Shown here: piece after piece, positions 25,824-35,466 of the stretch
Numbering within the stretch: the stretch's first letter is position 1
Layout of the letters: every line of letters begins with the position of its first letter
NCBI GenBank assembly: GCA_946886565.1
Contig: CAMPIX010000008.1
Coordinates: 1 to 64,000 of the forward strand
Source: an uncultured Altererythrobacter sp.
Lineage (GTDB): Bacteria > Pseudomonadota > Alphaproteobacteria > Sphingomonadales > Sphingomonadaceae
Reading direction: 5' to 3'
Length of the DNA: 64,000 nucleotides
The notes under the pieces: generated by a model
What the model was told of the DNA's origin: nothing
Seen by the model: only the letters and a program-made list of their open reading frames with translations
Databases searched by the model: none
Position numbers and translations under genes: made by a program

Positions 25824-26537
25824 TCAGCCGGGCTGGCGCGCGGCGCGGCGTTCCTGCATCGCCTCGCGCATCGCCTGCCGCGCAACCTTGCGCTCGTCGC
25901 GGCTGATCGCACCGTCGCCATCAGCGTCGGCGCGCGCGAAGTGCTGCTCGACTGCGGCGTCGAATTCGGCGCGCGAGATCGAGCGATTCTGATCGGCATC
26001 GGCCATGTGCAGCATCGCCCGGCCCATCATGCGGCCACCGCGGCGATGACCGCGCATCTTGCGCCCGCCGCGCTCGCCGCGGGCTTCGCGCGCGGCCTCG
26101 CGCCCGGCCTGCATCTCGGCTTGCGAGACGCCGCCGCTGCCGTCCGCGTCGAGCCGCGTGAAGCGTTCACCGCGGCGCTCTTCGCGCCGCTCGGCGCGCT
26201 GCGCGCGGCGTTCTTCGCGCTTCGCCCGGCGTTCGGCGCGGCGCGCGTCCATCTCGGCCTGAGTGACCTCGCCGTTGCCGTCGGCGTCGAGCCGAGCGAA
26301 GCGCGCCGCCTTGCGTGCCGTGCGGTCGGCGGCGTCGATCGTGCCGTCGGCGTTCGCGTCGAGCCGGGCGAACATCGCCGCGGCGTGCGCGCTCGCTTCG
26401 GCGCGGGTGACGCTGCCGTCGCGATCCGCATCGCGGCCGGGGCGCGGCGGAGCGTCCTGCGCGCCCTGGGCATGGACGATCGCGCCCGCGCCAAGCGCGA
26501 GCGTTGCAGCGGAAAGCGAAAGAACCAGTTTCTTCAT
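25824..26537 (-). CDS. Secreted six-EF-hand protein with basic central helix
   Basis: A 237-residue protein with a Sec signal peptide (MKKLVLSLSAATLALGAG, cleavage near VHA at 23). Six EF-hand loops are visible at residues 36-47, 60-71, 84-95, 130-141, 180-191 and 204-215, for example DADGNGEVTQAE and DADGDGAISRDE; the second ends in D and the fifth (DADQNRSISRAE) lacks the usual Gly, so they may bind less well. Residues 97-125 are an Arg/Glu-rich helix (ARRAERRAKREERRAQRAER), and 150-172 are Arg/Gly/Met-rich. It probably senses or buffers periplasmic calcium. The gene lies 51 bases upstream of the response regulator on the same strand. Confidence 0.9.
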   Translation of the reverse strand: MKKLVLSLSAATLALGAGAIVHAQGAQDAPPRPGRDADRDGSVTRAEASAHAAAMFARLDANADGTIDAADRTARKAARFARLDADGNGEVTQAEMDARRAERRAKREERRAQRAERREERRGERFTRLDADGSGGVSQAEMQAGREAAREARGERGGRKMRGHRRGGRMMGRAMLHMADADQNRSISRAEFDAAVEQHFARADADGDGAISRDERKVARQAMREAMQERRAARQPG

Positions 26538-26724
26538 GACGAATGCTCCCATCGGAAAGGGGATGGAACTGCGAGGCCGCACGGAAGGGGGGAGATCGAT
26601 GAAGCGGCGCTCGCAGCTCACGATGCCCGTTCTAGGGCGGCATTGTCGCACGAATATGCCCGCGCGCGGGAGAATTGTCGCGGCTTGTCGCGCCCGGCGA
26701 AGCGCGTTCAAGCAGGCGCAAGGT

Positions 26725-27123
26725 TCAGCGCGGCCGGTGTTCGGTGCCCTCGCCTGCGGTGATGAAGATCACGGTCGCGCTGTCCGCGACATCGGCGATA
26801 TGCCAGACGCCGGGCGGGTTGATCGCGTAGTCGCCCGCGCCGAGCGTCGTGCGCTCGGTCCGCCCGTCGGGAAATTCCTGCGTCAGCACCATCTCGCCCA
26901 CGGTGCAGATCACGACTTCGGCGCCGTGCGGATGCATCTCCCAGCTCGGCCAGCTCTCGGTGAAGCTGTGCTCGGCGACCAGCCGCCCTTCGCGCCCGTC
27001 GCCGGCGTGGCGTGCACCGTAGGCCTCGTACCATTCGATCCCGTCGAACGGCGGCTGGGGCACCGCGCTCGCGCCGAGCCCCAGATGCACGAACGAATCG
27101 GCGAGACGGCGCGCCTCGCCCAT
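26725..27123 (-). CDS. Cupin-domain protein
   Basis: A 132-residue single-cupin protein. Cupin motif 1 appears as WEMHPHGAEVVICTVGEMVL (H-x-H, then E and G), and motif 2 as GDYAINPPGVWHIADV with the terminal His. The pattern suits a metal-binding small beta-barrel, but the substrate or ligand is unknown. Its ATG overlaps the stop of the glyoxalase-family gene upstream by one base (TGATG, 27121-27125), so the two are co-translated. The long frame extending to 27522 is just the shadow of that neighbour. Confidence 0.88.
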   Translation of the reverse strand: MGEARRLADSFVHLGLGASAVPQPPFDGIEWYEAYGARHAGDGREGRLVAEHSFTESWPSWEMHPHGAEVVICTVGEMVLTQEFPDGRTERTTLGAGDYAINPPGVWHIADVADSATVIFITAGEGTEHRPR

Positions 27124-27515
27124 CAATCCTGCACCATGCAGAAGGCGTTGAGCTTGTTGCCGTCGGGATCGCGGAAATAGCCGGCGTAGAAGGTGTTGCC
27201 CTGCGCATCGGGTTCGCCGCGCGGGCCGGGCGCGCCCTCGTCGCTGCCGCCGTTGGCGAGCGCGATGTCGTAGAGCCGCTGGACCTGCTCCCGGTCCTTC
27301 GCCTGGAGCGCGACCATCGTGCCGTTGCCTACGCTCGCGGCCTCGCCGTCGAACGGCTTGGTCAGCGCCACCCCGGCGCCACCGTCCCACGCGCCCCAGG
27401 CGATGAAGCTGTCGAAATCCATCATCCGCCCGACGCCCATCTCCTTGGCGATGGCGTCGTAGAAACTCGCGTTGCCCTGCAGGTCGTTGGTCCCCAGCGT
27501 CACGTAACCGATCAT
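27123..27515 (-). CDS. VOC/glyoxalase-family protein
   Basis: A 130-residue vicinal-oxygen-chelate protein: MIGYVTLGTNDLQGNASFYD at the start, and AGYFRDPDGNKLNAFCM at the end, the usual closing motif of glyoxalase/bleomycin-resistance-like folds. The classic first metal His is not obvious at the GYVTLGT strand, where a Thr stands in its place, so catalysis by the standard metal site is doubtful. It is coupled to a cupin gene by a one-base overlap. No pathway can be assigned. Confidence 0.9.
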   Translation of the reverse strand: MIGYVTLGTNDLQGNASFYDAIAKEMGVGRMMDFDSFIAWGAWDGGAGVALTKPFDGEAASVGNGTMVALQAKDREQVQRLYDIALANGGSDEGAPGPRGEPDAQGNTFYAGYFRDPDGNKLNAFCMVQD

Positions 27516-27589
27516 CGCCCATCTCCTCGCTTCCGACTCGCGACCGATGAGAACATTAGCGGAACATGGCTCTGTAGGAAAGCGCTAAT

Positions 27590-29395
27590 CTACAGCGGCC
27601 GGCAGGCCTCCTCGAGCCATACCAGCGCCTCGCCTTCGAGTTGCGGGGCGAGGATCTCACGCGTCTTCGCGTGGTAATCGTTCCACCACGCGATCTCTTC
27701 CTCGGTGAGCAGCGCGCGGTCGACCAGCGTGGCGTCGATCGGCACGAAGGTCAGCGCCTCGAACCCGAGCCACTTGCCTTCGCCGCCGGCGATCTCGCGC
27801 TCGACGGTGAGGACCAGGTTCTCGATCCGGATGCCGTATTCGCCGGCTTTGTAGTAGCCGGGCTCGTTCGAGAGGATCATCCCTGCGTGGAGTTCCTGTC
27901 CGGTGCCGGCCTGCCCGCCGCTCGCCTTGGCGATCCGTTGCGGCCCCTCGTGCACGCCGAGGTAGCTGCCGACGCCGTGGCCGGTGCCATGGCCGTAGTC
28001 GACCCCCGCCTGCCACAGGAACTGCCGCGCGAAGGCGTCCAGCTGGCTGCCGTTGGTGCCCTGCGGGAAGGTCGCGCGGTCGATCGCGATATGGCCCTTG
28101 AGCACGCGCGTGAAGCGGTCCTTCTGCTCGGCCGAGGGTTCGCCCGGGCCGATCCAGACCGTACGGGTGATATCGGTCGTCCCGTCGAGATACTGGCCGC
28201 CCGAATCGCACAGGAACACGCTGCCCGGTTCGATCGGGAGGTTCGATTCCTCGTCGACCCGATAGTGCGGGATCGCGGCGTGCGGCCCGGCGGCGGAGAT
28301 CGTGTCGAAGCTGTTGTCGCGCAGCAGGCCGGTCGCCTTGCGGAACTCCTGCAGCTTGGCCGCGGCGGAAAGCTCGGTCTCTCCGCCCTTGGGCGCCGCG
28401 ACCGAGAGCCAGTGGAGGAACCGCGTCACCGCCGCGCCGTCGCGTTCCTGCGCATTGCGGTGGCCCTGCTGCTCGGCCGGGTTCTTGATCGCCTTGGGCA
28501 GGATCGCCGGATCGCGCTCGGCGACCGGCTTCGCGCCCGCATCCTCGAGCAGGCGGAAGATCGCCGCCACACCGTAGTCGGGATCGACCGAGACGGTCTT
28601 GCCCTTCATGCCCGACAGCGCGCCGTCGAACGCGTCGCGCGGGCGGATCGTCACCGCGTTGCCGAGGTGCTTCTCGAGCTCGGGGGTCACTTTCTCCGGC
28701 GCGATGAACAGTTCGGCGGTGCCGTCGGCGTGCGCGATCAGATACGACAGCGCGACCGGGGTGCGCTCGACGTCCCCACCGCGGATGTTGAGCAGCCAGG
28801 CGATCGAATCGAGCGCCGAGATCACCGCCGCGTCGTAACCCTCTTCCTTGAGCCAGTCGGCGACTTCGGCGCGCTTTTCCGCGCTCGAGCGGCCGGCATG
28901 CTCGCCGGGGTGGACCAGCGCCGGAGCGGGGGAGGGCGCAGGGCGGTCGTCCCACACCGCGTCGACCGGATTGCTCTCGACCGCGACCAGCTCGCTGCCC
29001 TTCTTCGCCAGCGCCTTGCCGACCTGATCGGCCCAGCCCTTGGTGTGGAGCCAGGGATCGAAGCCGATCTTCGCACCCGCCGGGGCGTTGTCGACGATCC
29101 ACCTGGCCATCGGCTCCTGCGGCACGAGGCAATAGTCGTAGAGCTTGCCGTCGACCTGCTCGCGCACCTGAATCGTGTAGCGGCCATCGGTGAACATCGC
29201 CGCCTTGTCGCGCAGCACCACCGCGCTGCCCGCCGAGCCGCCGAAGCCGGTCAACCAGGCGAGCCGCTGGGCGTAGCCGCCGATGTACTCGCTCATGTGT
29301 TCGTCGGAGATGGGGACGACGAAACCGTCGAGGCCGCGGCGCTTCAGCTCCTCGCGCAGCGCGGAAAGTCGGGCTTCATGGGTTTGCATAAGCAT
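27590..29395 (-). CDS. Xaa-Pro aminopeptidase (M24B, aminopeptidase P-like)
   Basis: A 601-residue three-domain aminopeptidase P of the eukaryote-like long form, removing N-terminal residues that precede proline. The C-terminal pita-bread domain holds the dinuclear metal ligands: the two Asp in CDSGGQYLDGTTDITRT, His in YGHGTGHGVGSYLGVHEGP, Glu in ILSNEPGYYKAGEYG, and Glu in IRIENLVLTVE. The N-terminal two creatinase-like domains start near YIGGYAQRLAWLTGFGGSAG. There is no signal peptide, so it is cytoplasmic. It is divergent from the oligopeptidase gene with only 37 bases between starts. Confidence 0.95.
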   Translation of the reverse strand: MLMQTHEARLSALREELKRRGLDGFVVPISDEHMSEYIGGYAQRLAWLTGFGGSAGSAVVLRDKAAMFTDGRYTIQVREQVDGKLYDYCLVPQEPMARWIVDNAPAGAKIGFDPWLHTKGWADQVGKALAKKGSELVAVESNPVDAVWDDRPAPSPAPALVHPGEHAGRSSAEKRAEVADWLKEEGYDAAVISALDSIAWLLNIRGGDVERTPVALSYLIAHADGTAELFIAPEKVTPELEKHLGNAVTIRPRDAFDGALSGMKGKTVSVDPDYGVAAIFRLLEDAGAKPVAERDPAILPKAIKNPAEQQGHRNAQERDGAAVTRFLHWLSVAAPKGGETELSAAAKLQEFRKATGLLRDNSFDTISAAGPHAAIPHYRVDEESNLPIEPGSVFLCDSGGQYLDGTTDITRTVWIGPGEPSAEQKDRFTRVLKGHIAIDRATFPQGTNGSQLDAFARQFLWQAGVDYGHGTGHGVGSYLGVHEGPQRIAKASGGQAGTGQELHAGMILSNEPGYYKAGEYGIRIENLVLTVEREIAGGEGKWLGFEALTFVPIDATLVDRALLTEEEIAWWNDYHAKTREILAPQLEGEALVWLEEACRPL

Positions 29396-29432
29396 GGTTG
29401 CGGTCCTTTCACGGCCCCCATAGAGGCGCAGG

Positions 29433-31517
29433 ATGGATCATGCCACCGAACAATCCGTATTTGGGCCCCCGATAGCCGATAAGCGCCCCGTAACGGCAAC
29501 GCACCACGGGCACGAGATTTCCGACGATTACGCCTGGCTGCGCGACGCGAGCTACCCGATGGTCGACGACGCCGAGGTGCTCGCCCACCTCGCGGCGGAG
29601 AACGCCTGGTTCGAAGCGCGAATGAAGCCGCACAAGCCGCTGGTCGACACGCTGTTCAGGGAAATGCGCGCGCGGATCAAGGAGGCGGACAAGTCGGTTC
29701 CGCAGAAGGACGGCGACTGGCTCTACTGGATCGAGTTCGAGGAAGGCGCCGAGTACAAGAAATGGTGGCGCCGCCCGGTCGGCGCGCCCGATGACGGCGC
29801 CGCCGACGTGCTGATCCTCGACGAGCCTACGCTCGCCGAGGGCAAGGACTATTTCCGCATCGGCGCGCTCTCGGTCAGCCAGGACGGGAGCAAGCTCGCC
29901 TATTCGGTCGACGACAACGGTTCGGAACGCTTCACCGTTCGGATCAAGGATCTCGCGACCGGCGCAATGCTGCCCGACCAAATCCCCGGTACGCTTTCCT
30001 CGCTGGTGTGGGTCGCGGGCGACACCGGGCTGATCTACTCGCTCGCCAACGAGCAGTGGCGGACCGACAACGCCCGGCTCCACTGGCTCGGAAAGCCGCT
30101 CGCCGACGACGTCGAGCTCTACCACGAGGACGACGAGGGCTTCCGCGTCGGCTCCTCGCTCTCGGCCGACGACAAGTGGGTCATGATCGGCGCGAGCGAC
30201 CACGAGACGAGCGAGGTGCGGCTGGTTCCGGCGGACGATCCGCTGGCCGAGCCGCTGCTGGTCCGCGCGCGGGCGAAGGGCGTCGAATACGACGTGGATA
30301 CCAATGGCGACACGCTGTTCGTCCATACCAACGACACGCACGAAAACTTCCGCCTCGCCACCGCGCCGCTGGCCCAGCCGTCCGACTGGACCACGCTGAT
30401 CGAGGGTTCGGACGAATTCTACCTCACTGGCTTCGCGCTGTTCCGCAATTTCTACGTGGTCGAGGGGCGGCAGGCGGGGCTCGATACGATCGAGGTGCGC
30501 TATTACGACGATCCGCAGCGGGTGGAGCCGGTGGCATTTCCCGAGGAAAGCTACAGCGCCGGGCTCGGCAACAATCCGGAGTTCGCGGTCGATACGCTGC
30601 GCCTGTCGTACGAGAGCATGGTCAACCCTGCCACGACCTACGACTACCACGTCGCCGGGCGCCGGCTCGAGACGCTCAAGGTGCAGGAAATTCCCTCGGG
30701 TTACGACGCGACCCTCTACCGCACCGAACGGCTGGAGATCGAAGCGCGCGATGGTACGGCGATTCCGGTCTCGATCGTCTATCGTGCCGACCGCGAGAAT
30801 CCCGGCCCGCTGCACCTCTACGGCTACGGCGCGTACGGGATCGCGATTCCGCCCGGCTTCTCGACCGCGCGGCTCAGCCTGGTCGACCGCGGCTTCGCCT
30901 ACGCCATCGCGCATATTCGCGGCGGCGACGACCTGGGGCGCGCCTGGTACAAGGCGGGCAAGCTCGAGCGGCGGACCAACGCCTTCACCGATTTCGTCGA
31001 CGTGGCGAAGGGGCTGATCGCGAAGGGCTATACCGAGACGGGCAAGATCACGATCTCGGGCGGCTCGGCCGGGGGGGAGCTGATGGGCGCGGTGGTCAAC
31101 TCCGATCCCGAGCTGTGGGGCGCGGTGGTGGCGCACGTGCCGTTCGTCGACGTGCTCAACACCATGCTCGACGCCTCGCTGCCGCTGACCCCGGGCGAAT
31201 GGCCCGAATGGGGCAATCCGATCGACGACCGGGCTGCGTTCGAGCTGATCCGCAGCTACAGCCCCTACGAGAACGTGCGCGCGCAGGCCTATCCGCCGAT
31301 GCTGGTGACCGCCGGACTCAACGATCCGCGCGTCACCTATTGGGAGCCCGCCAAGTGGGTCGCGCGGCTGCGCGAGCTCAAGACCGGCGACAGCGAGCTG
31401 CTGCTCAAGACCAACATGGGCGCGGGCCACGGCGGCAAGTCGGGCCGCTTCCAGAGCCTCGAGGAAACCGCCGAGGAATTCGCCTTCATCCTGTGGCAGA
31501 CGGGCGTGGCGGAATAG
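29433..31517 (+). CDS. Prolyl-oligopeptidase family serine peptidase (oligopeptidase B-like)
   Basis: A 694-residue S9A peptidase of usual length. A beta-propeller gate (about 80-400) precedes the alpha/beta-hydrolase domain. The nucleophile is the Ser in ITISGGSAGGELMGAVVN, the acid the Asp in TAGLNDPRVTYWEP, and the His is in NMGAGHGGKSGRF. AYAIAHIRGGDDLGRAWYKA is the typical pre-catalytic block. The lineage resembles oligopeptidase B, which prefers basic residues, but specificity is inferred only. The start MDHATEQSVFGPPIADKRP has no signal peptide. It is followed after 20 bases by a thioesterase gene. Confidence 0.95.
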   Translation: MDHATEQSVFGPPIADKRPVTATHHGHEISDDYAWLRDASYPMVDDAEVLAHLAAENAWFEARMKPHKPLVDTLFREMRARIKEADKSVPQKDGDWLYWIEFEEGAEYKKWWRRPVGAPDDGAADVLILDEPTLAEGKDYFRIGALSVSQDGSKLAYSVDDNGSERFTVRIKDLATGAMLPDQIPGTLSSLVWVAGDTGLIYSLANEQWRTDNARLHWLGKPLADDVELYHEDDEGFRVGSSLSADDKWVMIGASDHETSEVRLVPADDPLAEPLLVRARAKGVEYDVDTNGDTLFVHTNDTHENFRLATAPLAQPSDWTTLIEGSDEFYLTGFALFRNFYVVEGRQAGLDTIEVRYYDDPQRVEPVAFPEESYSAGLGNNPEFAVDTLRLSYESMVNPATTYDYHVAGRRLETLKVQEIPSGYDATLYRTERLEIEARDGTAIPVSIVYRADRENPGPLHLYGYGAYGIAIPPGFSTARLSLVDRGFAYAIAHIRGGDDLGRAWYKAGKLERRTNAFTDFVDVAKGLIAKGYTETGKITISGGSAGGELMGAVVNSDPELWGAVVAHVPFVDVLNTMLDASLPLTPGEWPEWGNPIDDRAAFELIRSYSPYENVRAQAYPPMLVTAGLNDPRVTYWEPAKWVARLRELKTGDSELLLKTNMGAGHGGKSGRFQSLEETAEEFAFILWQTGVAE

Positions 31518-31537
31518 CTTTCCGAACGGAGGTTGAC

Positions 31538-31927
31538 TTGAAATTCGAGCGCGAGTTCACCGCCCGTCCCGAGCACATCGACGCGCTCGGCCATGTCAAC
31601 AACGCGGTCTGGGTCCAGTGGGTGCAGGACATCGCGACCGCGCACTGGGAAGCAATGGCCGAGCCAGCGCACGCCGCGGCCTGCCTGTGGGTCGTGACCC
31701 GGCACGAGATCGACTATCGCGGCAACGTCTCCCAAGGCGAGGCGGTCGCCGGCGAGACCTGGATCGAGGGCGAGCCCCGCGGGGCGACGTCGGTGCGGCG
31801 GGTCGATTTCCGCGACGCGGCGGGCAAAGTCATCGTTTCGGCCGCCACCACTTGGGCCATGCTCGACCGCGAAAGCGGCCGCCTCGCCCGGGTGCGGCCC
31901 GAAGTGGTCGCGCCGTTCCGCCTTTAG
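31538..31927 (+). CDS. 4HBT-family acyl-CoA thioesterase
   Basis: A 129-residue hotdog thioesterase. The start KFEREFTARPEHIDALGHVN followed by NAVWVQWVQDIATAHWEA contains the conserved Asp (IDALGHVNN) and Asn pattern of the 4-hydroxybenzoyl-CoA thioesterase family; the middle is HEIDYRGNVSQGEAVAGETW. The start is a TTG at 31538, 5 bases after a strong GGAGG (31528-31532); no ATG is available near the conserved start. The substrate is unknown. Its stop TAG overlaps the stop of the convergent diguanylate cyclase gene (TTAG, 31924-31927). Confidence 0.88.
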   Translation: MKFEREFTARPEHIDALGHVNNAVWVQWVQDIATAHWEAMAEPAHAAACLWVVTRHEIDYRGNVSQGEAVAGETWIEGEPRGATSVRRVDFRDAAGKVIVSAATTWAMLDRESGRLARVRPEVVAPFRL

Positions 31928-33633
31928 GCCGCCGCGCCGCGCGCGGTTGCAGCGTCGAACAGCACCAGCTTCTCGTGCATCGTGCGGTTGCGGCCCGCTT
32001 CCTTGGCTTCGTAGAGCAGCATGTCGGCGCGCGCGTAGAGGTCGGCGAAGCTTGCCGGCTCCAGCCCGTCGCGCGGCATCTCGATCACCCCCATGCTCGC
32101 GGTGACCGGCGCGGCGAGCCCCTCGATCTCGTCGGCCACGCACCGCGCGATCGCGCGACGCAAATGCTCGGCGCGCTGCCGGGCGTGCGGTCCCCGCAGC
32201 AGCACCATGAACTCTTCCCCGCCGAGGCGCAGCGCGATCGTATCGCGGTCGTCCTGCGCCTGCAGCACACGCGCGCAAGTGCGCAGCACCTCGTCGCCGA
32301 GCTGGTGCCCGTGGGTGTCGTTGACCGCCTTGAAATGGTCCAGGTCGATGAGCGCCATCGTGTCGAAGCCCTGCCGCTGCAGATCGGCGAAGCGCCCTTC
32401 GATCGCGCGGCGGTTGAGCAGCCCGGTCAGCGGGTCGCGCTCGGCCATCGCCTCCATCGCAGCCGATCGGGCACGGGCGTTATCGCGCTCGTGCTTGAGG
32501 ATCATGAACCGGTCGGCGGCGCCGAGCGATGTGACGATCAGCTCGAACGCGATCGCCGCGCTGAACGCCAGCACCTGATCCTGCGGCGCTTCGCCCACGC
32601 CGAGGTTGGTGAGGATGCGCACCAGCGAGACGATCCAGATCGGCATGCAGGCGACGAACTGGTAGCGTGCCGCCCGGCTGCCGCGCGCCATCGCCTGGAT
32701 CAGCGCGACGAAGAACAGAGCGATCAACGGGAGGAAGGCGAGGTAGTAGAGATCCACCCCGTGCTCGCGCAGCGCGGGTATCTTGCATGCGTAAAGCAGC
32801 GAGGACACGGCGGTGACACCGGCCGCGATGCGCAGCAGCCGCCGCGTCCGGTCGGGCAGGCAACCCTCCTCGAACAGATCGGCGGCGAACATCGCCGCGC
32901 CGCACACGCCGACCAGCGAGGCGAGCGGAAACAGCATGGAAAGCTGCCACAGCTCGAGTTCGACAAGCTCGAGAATCAGGCCCGAGGTGGCCAGCGTCAG
33001 CGCCAGCATCCCGAACACCGACAGCCAATGCCACAGCAGGAACCGCGCGCGCAGCACGCGGTAGAACGCAAGATCGAACAGCAGCGGCATGACCAGCAGG
33101 CCGCAGATCGCCGCGATCGCGAGCATCGCATCGTAGGGCCAGCGCACGTCGCGGGGCGAGGAGACGAGGCGCGCATCGCCCACCAGCGGTGCGACCCAGC
33201 CATTGTCGATCGCGACCACGACTTCGCGCGAGCGCTCGGTCACAGGCGGGAGCGGCAGCGCGAAATCGATCCCGCGGCCGAGCAGCCGTGCATCGTCCAT
33301 CGAATAGCTGGCGCTCCGCACCGCGCCGTCGCGGTCGATCACCCAGATAGCGATGCGCGAGAAGTCGCCGACGCGGGTGGTGAACAAGACAGGCGGTTCG
33401 GCGGCATGCGCAAGATCGAAACGCAGCAGTGCGCGCGGCGCGCGATAGGTTGCGAGGCTGCCGTCGCAGCGCCACGCGGGCGCGCGGCTGCCGGCTGCGA
33501 CGGGATCGGTTGCGAGCGTCGCCTCGGCCTGACACGCCGCGGCGAGCGGCTCGGCCTGGGCGGCAGGAACGGCGAGGAGCGCGGCGGCGAGGGCCACGAG
33601 CGCAAGCAACCCCCTGATCGCACGCCCAAGCAT
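31924..33633 (-). CDS. Membrane diguanylate cyclase (7TM sensor + GGDEF), paralogue 1
   Basis: A 569-residue c-di-GMP synthase. After a signal peptide (cleavage near AQAEP, residue 28), a periplasmic domain of ~130 residues (with Cys at 34 and 56) leads to about seven membrane helices (residues ~170-375), then a GGDEF domain: RDPLTGLLNRRAIEGRF, ALIDLDHFKAVNDTHGHQLG and the active site RLGGEEFMVLLRG (471-475). The inhibitory I-site RxxD is missing (DRDT occupies it). The layout resembles the 7TMR-DISM receptors. A close paralogue lies immediately upstream at 33706-35415. Confidence 0.95.
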   Translation of the reverse strand: MLGRAIRGLLALVALAAALLAVPAAQAEPLAAACQAEATLATDPVAAGSRAPAWRCDGSLATYRAPRALLRFDLAHAAEPPVLFTTRVGDFSRIAIWVIDRDGAVRSASYSMDDARLLGRGIDFALPLPPVTERSREVVVAIDNGWVAPLVGDARLVSSPRDVRWPYDAMLAIAAICGLLVMPLLFDLAFYRVLRARFLLWHWLSVFGMLALTLATSGLILELVELELWQLSMLFPLASLVGVCGAAMFAADLFEEGCLPDRTRRLLRIAAGVTAVSSLLYACKIPALREHGVDLYYLAFLPLIALFFVALIQAMARGSRAARYQFVACMPIWIVSLVRILTNLGVGEAPQDQVLAFSAAIAFELIVTSLGAADRFMILKHERDNARARSAAMEAMAERDPLTGLLNRRAIEGRFADLQRQGFDTMALIDLDHFKAVNDTHGHQLGDEVLRTCARVLQAQDDRDTIALRLGGEEFMVLLRGPHARQRAEHLRRAIARCVADEIEGLAAPVTASMGVIEMPRDGLEPASFADLYARADMLLYEAKEAGRNRTMHEKLVLFDAATARGAAA

Positions 33634-33705
33634 GCGGAGCTTCTAGAGCCGAATGGTTGTGTTGGGCTTAAGCCCGCGGCGCGAGCTTTCCCCGAAAGGA
33701 AAACG

Positions 33706-35415
33706 TCATGCGGCCACGATGGACAGTTGCGTACTGTCGCGCGCGAACAGCGTCAGCCGCTCGTGCATCGTGCGATTGCGCCCGGCTTCCTTGGCCTCGT
33801 AGAGCAATTTGTCCGCGCGCGCGTAGAGCTCGTCGAAACCGAGCGTGTCGGCGAGTTTCCCCGGCGCTTCGACCACGCCCATGCTCGCGGTGACGAGCCG
33901 GTCGATTTCGGTGATCTCGCGCGCGACGCGCAAGGTGATCGCGCGGCGGATGCGCTCGGCGCGCTCGGCCTGGTTGTCGCCGCGCAGCAGGATCAGGAAC
34001 TCTTCGCCGCCCATCCGGACGGCCACCGAGTTCCGGTCGGCCTCGCCCGCCAGCGCCCTCGCCACGGATCGCAGCACTTCGTCGCCCACGCCGTGCCCGA
34101 AGGTATCGTTGATATCCTTGAAGCGATCGAGATCGAGCAATGCGAACGTCGCGAACCCCTGCGATCGCAGTTGCGCGAAGCGTTGATCGAGCCCGCGGCG
34201 GTTGGTGAGGCCGGTGAGCGGGTCGCGCGCGACCAGCGAGCCCAGTTCCATGGCCATCTTGCGCGCGCTGTCGCGTTCGCGCCGCAACATCAGGAACCGG
34301 TCGGCCACTCCCAGCGCGGTAATCATCGCCTCGCACAGCATGCCGAAGTAGAAGAGCTGGAGCGCCTGCATGGCCTTTACGCCCGGGAGCAGTTCGGTGA
34401 CCAGCTGGACCAGCATCGCGGTCGTCAGCGGAATCCATCCGACCAGCTGGAACGCAGCGGCGCGGCTGCCGCGCGCAAGCGCCTTGCCGTTCGCGAAGAG
34501 CCACAGTGCCAGCACCGGCGCCAGCGCCAGTGCGTGCAGCGGCAGGCCGCCGGCGAGCAACCATTCGGGACGAAGCGCCTGAACCGCCGATACGAGCAGC
34601 ACCCAGGGCGCGGCCCACGCCATCGCGCGGCCGAGCTGCGGGTCGAGCTTGTCCTGTTCGAGGAAATGGCGGGTGAACAGCAGGCACGTGGATATCGCCA
34701 TGCCGAAGGTCGCGATTATCGCATGGCGCCAGGTCGCGGGGTCGAGCGCGACGACCTCGTTCACGATCCCGCTGCGGACCGCGATCAGTGCAAAGAAACA
34801 GGCCGTCATTGCCGCATGCCAGGCGATGAATCGGTCTCGCAGCACGCGCCAGAACAGCCCGTCGAACAGGATCGGCATGGCCAGCATACCGAGCAGCAGC
34901 GCGATCATCAGCAATCCGACCATGTGTCCCGGTGCGCGGTCGGGGCGCTCGACAGCGAGTTCCAGGCTTTCGAGGCTGGCCGTGTGCGTCAGATGCTCGA
35001 ACCGCACAAACACCCTCTCGGGCGCGCCCGCGGTGTCGGGCAGTGCCAGTGCGATCGTCGTCCCGTCGCTGGTCGGGATCGCCTCCGCCATCGGCACTCG
35101 CGCGCTCGCCCGCCGCCCGGCCCGATCGACCACGACGATCGTCGCCGCTTCGAACCGCCCGAGCCGCATCGTCAGATAGCGCGGGGCGGCGCGCGCGGGA
35201 TCGACTCGGAAGCGCAGCGTCAGCGCTTGTGCGGGCAGAGTCGGGGTTCGGCCGCTGCAGTCCCACGCGATATCGGCGGGCAGCGCGGCGAGCGGCGTCG
35301 CGGCGTGATCGCGGGTGATGCAGGGCGGTGCGGCCGCGGCGCCACTGGGGCACAGTGCGGCGAGAAGCGCCAGCACCGCCGCTACGGCTGCCCTTATCGG
35401 AAAACCCCCGCCCAT
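33706..35415 (-). CDS. Membrane diguanylate cyclase (7TM sensor + GGDEF), paralogue 2
   Basis: A second 569-residue protein with the same layout as its downstream neighbour: signal peptide (MGGGFPIRAAVAAVLALLAA), periplasmic domain with Cys at 32 and 53, about seven membrane helices at ~160-375, and a C-terminal GGDEF domain with ARDPLTGLTNRRGLDQRF, DLDRFKDINDTFGHGVGDEV and RMGGEEFLILLRG (active site 469-473). The I-site is absent here too (DRNS). Periplasmic halves differ far more than GGDEF halves, so the pair probably arose by duplication and took up different ligands. The gap to the paralogue is 72 bases on the same strand. Confidence 0.95.
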   Translation of the reverse strand: MGGGFPIRAAVAAVLALLAALCPSGAAAAPPCITRDHAATPLAALPADIAWDCSGRTPTLPAQALTLRFRVDPARAAPRYLTMRLGRFEAATIVVVDRAGRRASARVPMAEAIPTSDGTTIALALPDTAGAPERVFVRFEHLTHTASLESLELAVERPDRAPGHMVGLLMIALLLGMLAMPILFDGLFWRVLRDRFIAWHAAMTACFFALIAVRSGIVNEVVALDPATWRHAIIATFGMAISTCLLFTRHFLEQDKLDPQLGRAMAWAAPWVLLVSAVQALRPEWLLAGGLPLHALALAPVLALWLFANGKALARGSRAAAFQLVGWIPLTTAMLVQLVTELLPGVKAMQALQLFYFGMLCEAMITALGVADRFLMLRRERDSARKMAMELGSLVARDPLTGLTNRRGLDQRFAQLRSQGFATFALLDLDRFKDINDTFGHGVGDEVLRSVARALAGEADRNSVAVRMGGEEFLILLRGDNQAERAERIRRAITLRVAREITEIDRLVTASMGVVEAPGKLADTLGFDELYARADKLLYEAKEAGRNRTMHERLTLFARDSTQLSIVAA

Positions 35416-35466
35416 GCGGGAGCGATAGTGCCTCTGGGTTATCGCCCGGTTAAACGGGCGCCGGTA

